From Streptomyces antibioticus (GTDB taxonomy: Bacteria > Actinomycetota > Actinomycetes > Streptomycetales > Streptomycetaceae): a stretch of 64,000 nt of DNA. Positions within the stretch are counted from its first letter, which is position 1. Every line of letters begins with the position of its first letter. The position numbers and the translations under genes were made by a program. The stretch covers positions 6,767,750-6,831,749 of the forward strand of contig NZ_CM007717.1 of NCBI RefSeq assembly GCF_002019855.1, read 5' to 3'. Under the pieces are notes generated by a model. It did not search any database. It saw nothing but the letters and a program-made list of their open reading frames with translations, and was not told the origin of the DNA. Below are positions 61,658 to 64,000 of the stretch, in pieces.

Positions 61658-62504
61658 ATCGGCCTCCTCGTGGAGTGAATGCGGCATGCGGCATCGGGGC
61701 GCGCGTCAGCCACCGACGGTGCGGACGCAACGTCGTCACGTGGTGAGGGGGCGCGGCCCGAGGCTTGTGCCGATGAAGCCGGGTGGGGGCAGGCTCGGCG
61801 TCCTCGCACGGCACGGATGCGCGGACAGGGACGCTTGCCGTGCTCAGGGCACGGCAGGTGCGCAGCCGACGAAGGGAGGTGTCGGTGCGGCGGCAAGGTG
61901 CGGCGTGACACACACGGAACTGATGTCGGATGCCGCTTCCCCGGCCGCGCGGCACGAAGGTGCGGGGAGGAATCCGACGGGAGGGACAACGCGGTGCAGG
62001 GTGTGGTGGTGCACCGTGACAGGAGCGGAAGGTGGGGGTGGGATCGCTCCCAAATTCAAATTAACACCACGCCAACTGCCCTACAAGACTCGGTACTTAC
62101 GCAGATGCAAGAAGCTCGAAATCTGCAGTTCACGTAGGAGGGGTGAAGCGGGATGGCGATCGGGGGGCATCCCTCGGCCACTGGAAGCGGTACCAGTTCC
62201 GGACCTCGGCGGAGGGGTGGGGCTGAGCCCCGCGGACTGTCGGAAGAGCAGACTTGCCAGCCGTATGGCCGGCAGGATCGGGGCGACGTGGATTCGGGAT
62301 CCGATCGCTTGTTCTAGCCAGTGGCTGTAACCGGGAGCCTGCGGCTACGGTCAAGCCTTCGAACCCGCCTGGAGGCCACGCGTACATGCAGGAGAACGAA
62401 TACCTGGGCTCCCGTCGGCGGTCCGGCGGTGTCGGAGCGAGGCGAGGCCCGCTACGTTCACCCCGGCGATGTGACATCTCGTGACAGATGAGAGGCTCAG
62501 GCGG
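61658..62504. other. gene-poor intergenic stretch of about 850 bp
   Basis: No frame here shows family-like sequence or a good start. The segment about 62050-62110 is unusually A/T-rich (caaattcaaattaacacc...). A TTCGAAC-containing stretch at about 62350 looks superficially like a tRNA T-loop, but its stems do not pair. A promoter for pcaL (repeat GTGACA at 62471 and 62481) is likely near the right end. Confidence 0.5.
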
Positions 62505-63800
62505 GTGAGTGAGACACCGATGAACACCCTGCAATACCGCTTTGACGGCCCGGAAGACGCCCCGGTCCTGATCCTCGGTCCCTCACTGGGTACCACCTGG
62601 CACATGTGGGATCGTCAGATCCCCGAACTGGTGCAGCAGTGGCGGGTGTTCCGCTACGACCTGCCCGGGCACGGCGGTGCCCCCGCGCACCCGGCGGTCT
62701 CCGTCGGGGATCTCGCCGACCGGCTGCTCGCTACGCTCGACGGGCTCGGGGTGGAGCGGTTCGGATACGCGGGCTGTGCGCTCGGCGGGGCGGTCGGGGT
62801 CCAGCTCGCGCTGCGGCACCCCGAGCGGGTCGCCTCGCTCGCGCTGATCGCCGCCTCGCCGCGGTTCGGCACGCCCGACGAGTTCCGTCAGCGCGGGGTG
62901 GTCGTGCGGACCAACGGACTGGACCCGATCGCCCGTACCTCGCCCGACCGCTGGTTCACGGCGGGCTTCGCGGCCGCGCAGCCCGCGATCACCGAGTGGG
63001 CCGTGCAGATGGTGCGTACCACCGATCCCGGTTGCTACATCGCGGCCTGCGAGGCGCTCGCCGCGTTCGACGTCCGGTCGGAGCTGGGTCTGATCGGCGT
63101 CCCGACGCTGGTCCTGGCCGGATCGGACGACCAGGTCACCGGGCCCGCCGAGGCGCGCACCCTGGTCGCGGGCATCCCCGACGCCCGGCTGGCCGTCGTA
63201 CCGGGCGCCTCCCATCTGGTCCCGGTGGAGCAGCCGGCCGCCGTCACCGACCTGCTGGTGCGCCACTTCTCCACCGCCTGGCAGCCGGCGCCCGACGCCG
63301 GGCGGACCGTCGTCCCGGGCATCCCCGTCCGGGCGGTGCTGAGCGCGCCCCCGCAGCCGGTGCCCGTCGCGGAGATCGCGCCCGCCCCGCTGGTCGAACC
63401 GCCGCAGGCCGCGGGCCGCCCCGACCCGTACGACACCGGGCTGAAGGTGCGCCGCGAGGTCCTCGGGGACGCCCATGTGGACCGGGCGCTGTCCCAGGCC
63501 GACGACTTCTCCGGCGACTTCCAGGAGTTCGCCACCCGCTACGCCTGGGGCGAGATCTGGGACCGCCCCGGCCTCGACCGGCGCTCCCGCTCCTGCGTCA
63601 CGCTGGGCGCGCTGGTCGCCGGCGGCCACCTGGAGGAGCTGGCCGTCCACACCCGCGCCGCCCTGCGCAACGGGCTCACCCCGGACGAGATCAAGGAGGT
63701 GCTGCTCCAGACGGCCGTGTACTGCGGTGTCCCGGCGGCCGGCAGCGCCTTCCGGGTCGCGCAGCGGATCATCCGCGAGGAGACCACGCCGCAGGAGTGA
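62505..63800 (+). CDS. pcaL: fused 3-oxoadipate enol-lactonase / 4-carboxymuconolactone decarboxylase (PcaL)
   Basis: 431 residues from GTG 62505, with GAGAGG nine nt upstream (GTG 62481 or ATG 62520 are alternatives). Residues 5-265 are an alpha/beta hydrolase (PcaD part): LGPSLGTTWHMWDRQIPEL, YDLPGHGG, nucleophile elbow AGCALGG with Cys91, and VVPGASHLVPVEQP with the catalytic His. A Pro-rich linker leads to the PcaC part (about 310-425): GLKVRREVLGDAHVDRALSQADDF, CVTLGALVAGGHLEELAVH. It carries out two late steps of protocatechuate degradation to 3-oxoadipate. Other pca genes must be outside the window. Confidence 0.93.
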   Translation: MSETPMNTLQYRFDGPEDAPVLILGPSLGTTWHMWDRQIPELVQQWRVFRYDLPGHGGAPAHPAVSVGDLADRLLATLDGLGVERFGYAGCALGGAVGVQLALRHPERVASLALIAASPRFGTPDEFRQRGVVVRTNGLDPIARTSPDRWFTAGFAAAQPAITEWAVQMVRTTDPGCYIAACEALAAFDVRSELGLIGVPTLVLAGSDDQVTGPAEARTLVAGIPDARLAVVPGASHLVPVEQPAAVTDLLVRHFSTAWQPAPDAGRTVVPGIPVRAVLSAPPQPVPVAEIAPAPLVEPPQAAGRPDPYDTGLKVRREVLGDAHVDRALSQADDFSGDFQEFATRYAWGEIWDRPGLDRRSRSCVTLGALVAGGHLEELAVHTRAALRNGLTPDEIKEVLLQTAVYCGVPAAGSAFRVAQRIIREETTPQE

Positions 63801-63836
63801 GCGCCCGCCGCGGGCCGCCGGCGGCAGGATGGACCC

Positions 63837-64000
63837 ATGACGACCATGAAGCTCACGAAGAAGACGCACGCGTGCGTCCGGCTGGAGAAGGACGGGCGCA
63901 CGCTGGTCATCGACCCCGGCGCCTTCAGCGAGGCGGACGCCGCGGTCGGCGCGGACGTCGTCCTGGTCACGCACGAGCACCCCGACCACTTCAGCGAGGA
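63837..64000 (+). CDS. MBL-fold metallo-hydrolase, N-terminal fragment (runs off window)
   Basis: 54 codons visible from ATG 63837 (AGGA seven nt upstream): MTTMKLTKKTHACVRLEKDG, TLVIDPGAF and VLVTHEHPDHFSE, in which HEHPDH is the metal-binding motif of UPF0173/YtnP-like beta-lactamase-fold hydrolases. Function cannot be set from this piece. Confidence 0.8.
   Translation, partial: MTTMKLTKKTHACVRLEKDGRTLVIDPGAFSEADAAVGADVVLVTHEHPDHFSE

Noticed and set aside
61679..62137. Plus-strand frame of 152 codons in the gap before pcaL
   Set aside because: No ribosome binding site, no recognisable domain and Arg/Gly/Cys-rich shadow composition.
62300..62400. tRNA-like segment with TTCGAAC
   Set aside because: The flanking bases do not form the T-stem or an acceptor stem, so it is not a tRNA; tRNAscan could confirm.

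Overview
This window reads as chromosomal DNA of a Streptomyces-type high-GC actinomycete. Codon third positions are overwhelmingly G or C, genes are packed with ATGA/GTGA stop-start overlaps, promoters carry TAGAGT-like -10 hexamers, and several genes look leaderless. Families such as MalT/LAL regulators, SpoIIE phosphatases and SNF2/SWIM pairs are typical of the genus.

Left part (1-15.9 kb). The window opens inside a large SpvB/VCBS toxin-complex-like secreted protein on the minus strand. Next comes a minus-strand block of two giant ATP-binding LuxR (LAL) regulators flanking an NAD(P)-binding SDR, then an RsbW-like ATPase. A signalling set follows: a CHASE3-HAMP histidine kinase overlapping a receiver-SpoIIE phosphatase, divergent from an HTH-receiver fusion across a symmetric promoter/dyad. 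A NarL-type kinase/regulator pair closes this part.

Middle left (15.9-27 kb). A sugar-related locus holds a Gfo/Idh/MocA dehydrogenase, a divergent GntR regulator and a ROK glucokinase-like kinase. Two TGTCCGGACA-core palindromes mark its likely operators. It is followed by a SNF2 helicase coupled to a SWIM zinc-finger protein with an expanded repeat array, and by a short Cys-Cys leader peptide ahead of a Tat-exported molybdopterin sulfite-oxidase-like gene that is frameshifted before its C-terminal domain.

Core (27-60.6 kb). This is a hypoxia / nitrogen-oxide island resembling the DosR (DevR) regulon of mycobacteria and the OsdKR system of Streptomyces. It contains an HPF-like ribosome hibernation protein, a flavohemoprotein NO dioxygenase, two tandem universal stress proteins, three Acg-type nitroreductases, a PPOX flavin protein, NarK, a hemerythrin and two complete narGHJI nitrate reductase operons transcribed away from each other. 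The first nar operon continues into VKOR, methyltransferase and cupin genes. Between the nar operons lies a radical SAM/SPASM gene coupled to a copper nitrite reductase fused to its own cupredoxin and a polytopic membrane domain. A DevR-like regulator lies near the left end (32 kb) and a GAF-GAF kinase of DevS type at the right end (58.9-60.6 kb). G/C-rich palindromes of GGGNCC...GGNCCC type sit in the shared promoter regions and are candidate regulator boxes.

Right end (60.6-64 kb). A secreted GH16 glucanase with a strong terminator is followed by an ~850-bp gene-poor stretch, a fused PcaL (enol-lactonase / carboxymuconolactone decarboxylase), and the start of an MBL-fold hydrolase that runs off the window.

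Together the core genes would let an aerobe survive oxygen loss by respiring nitrate to nitrite, reducing nitrite to NO, detoxifying NO, parking ribosomes and protecting proteins, probably under one kinase/regulator pair. All functional statements rest on reading the sequence and family knowledge; no database search was run.
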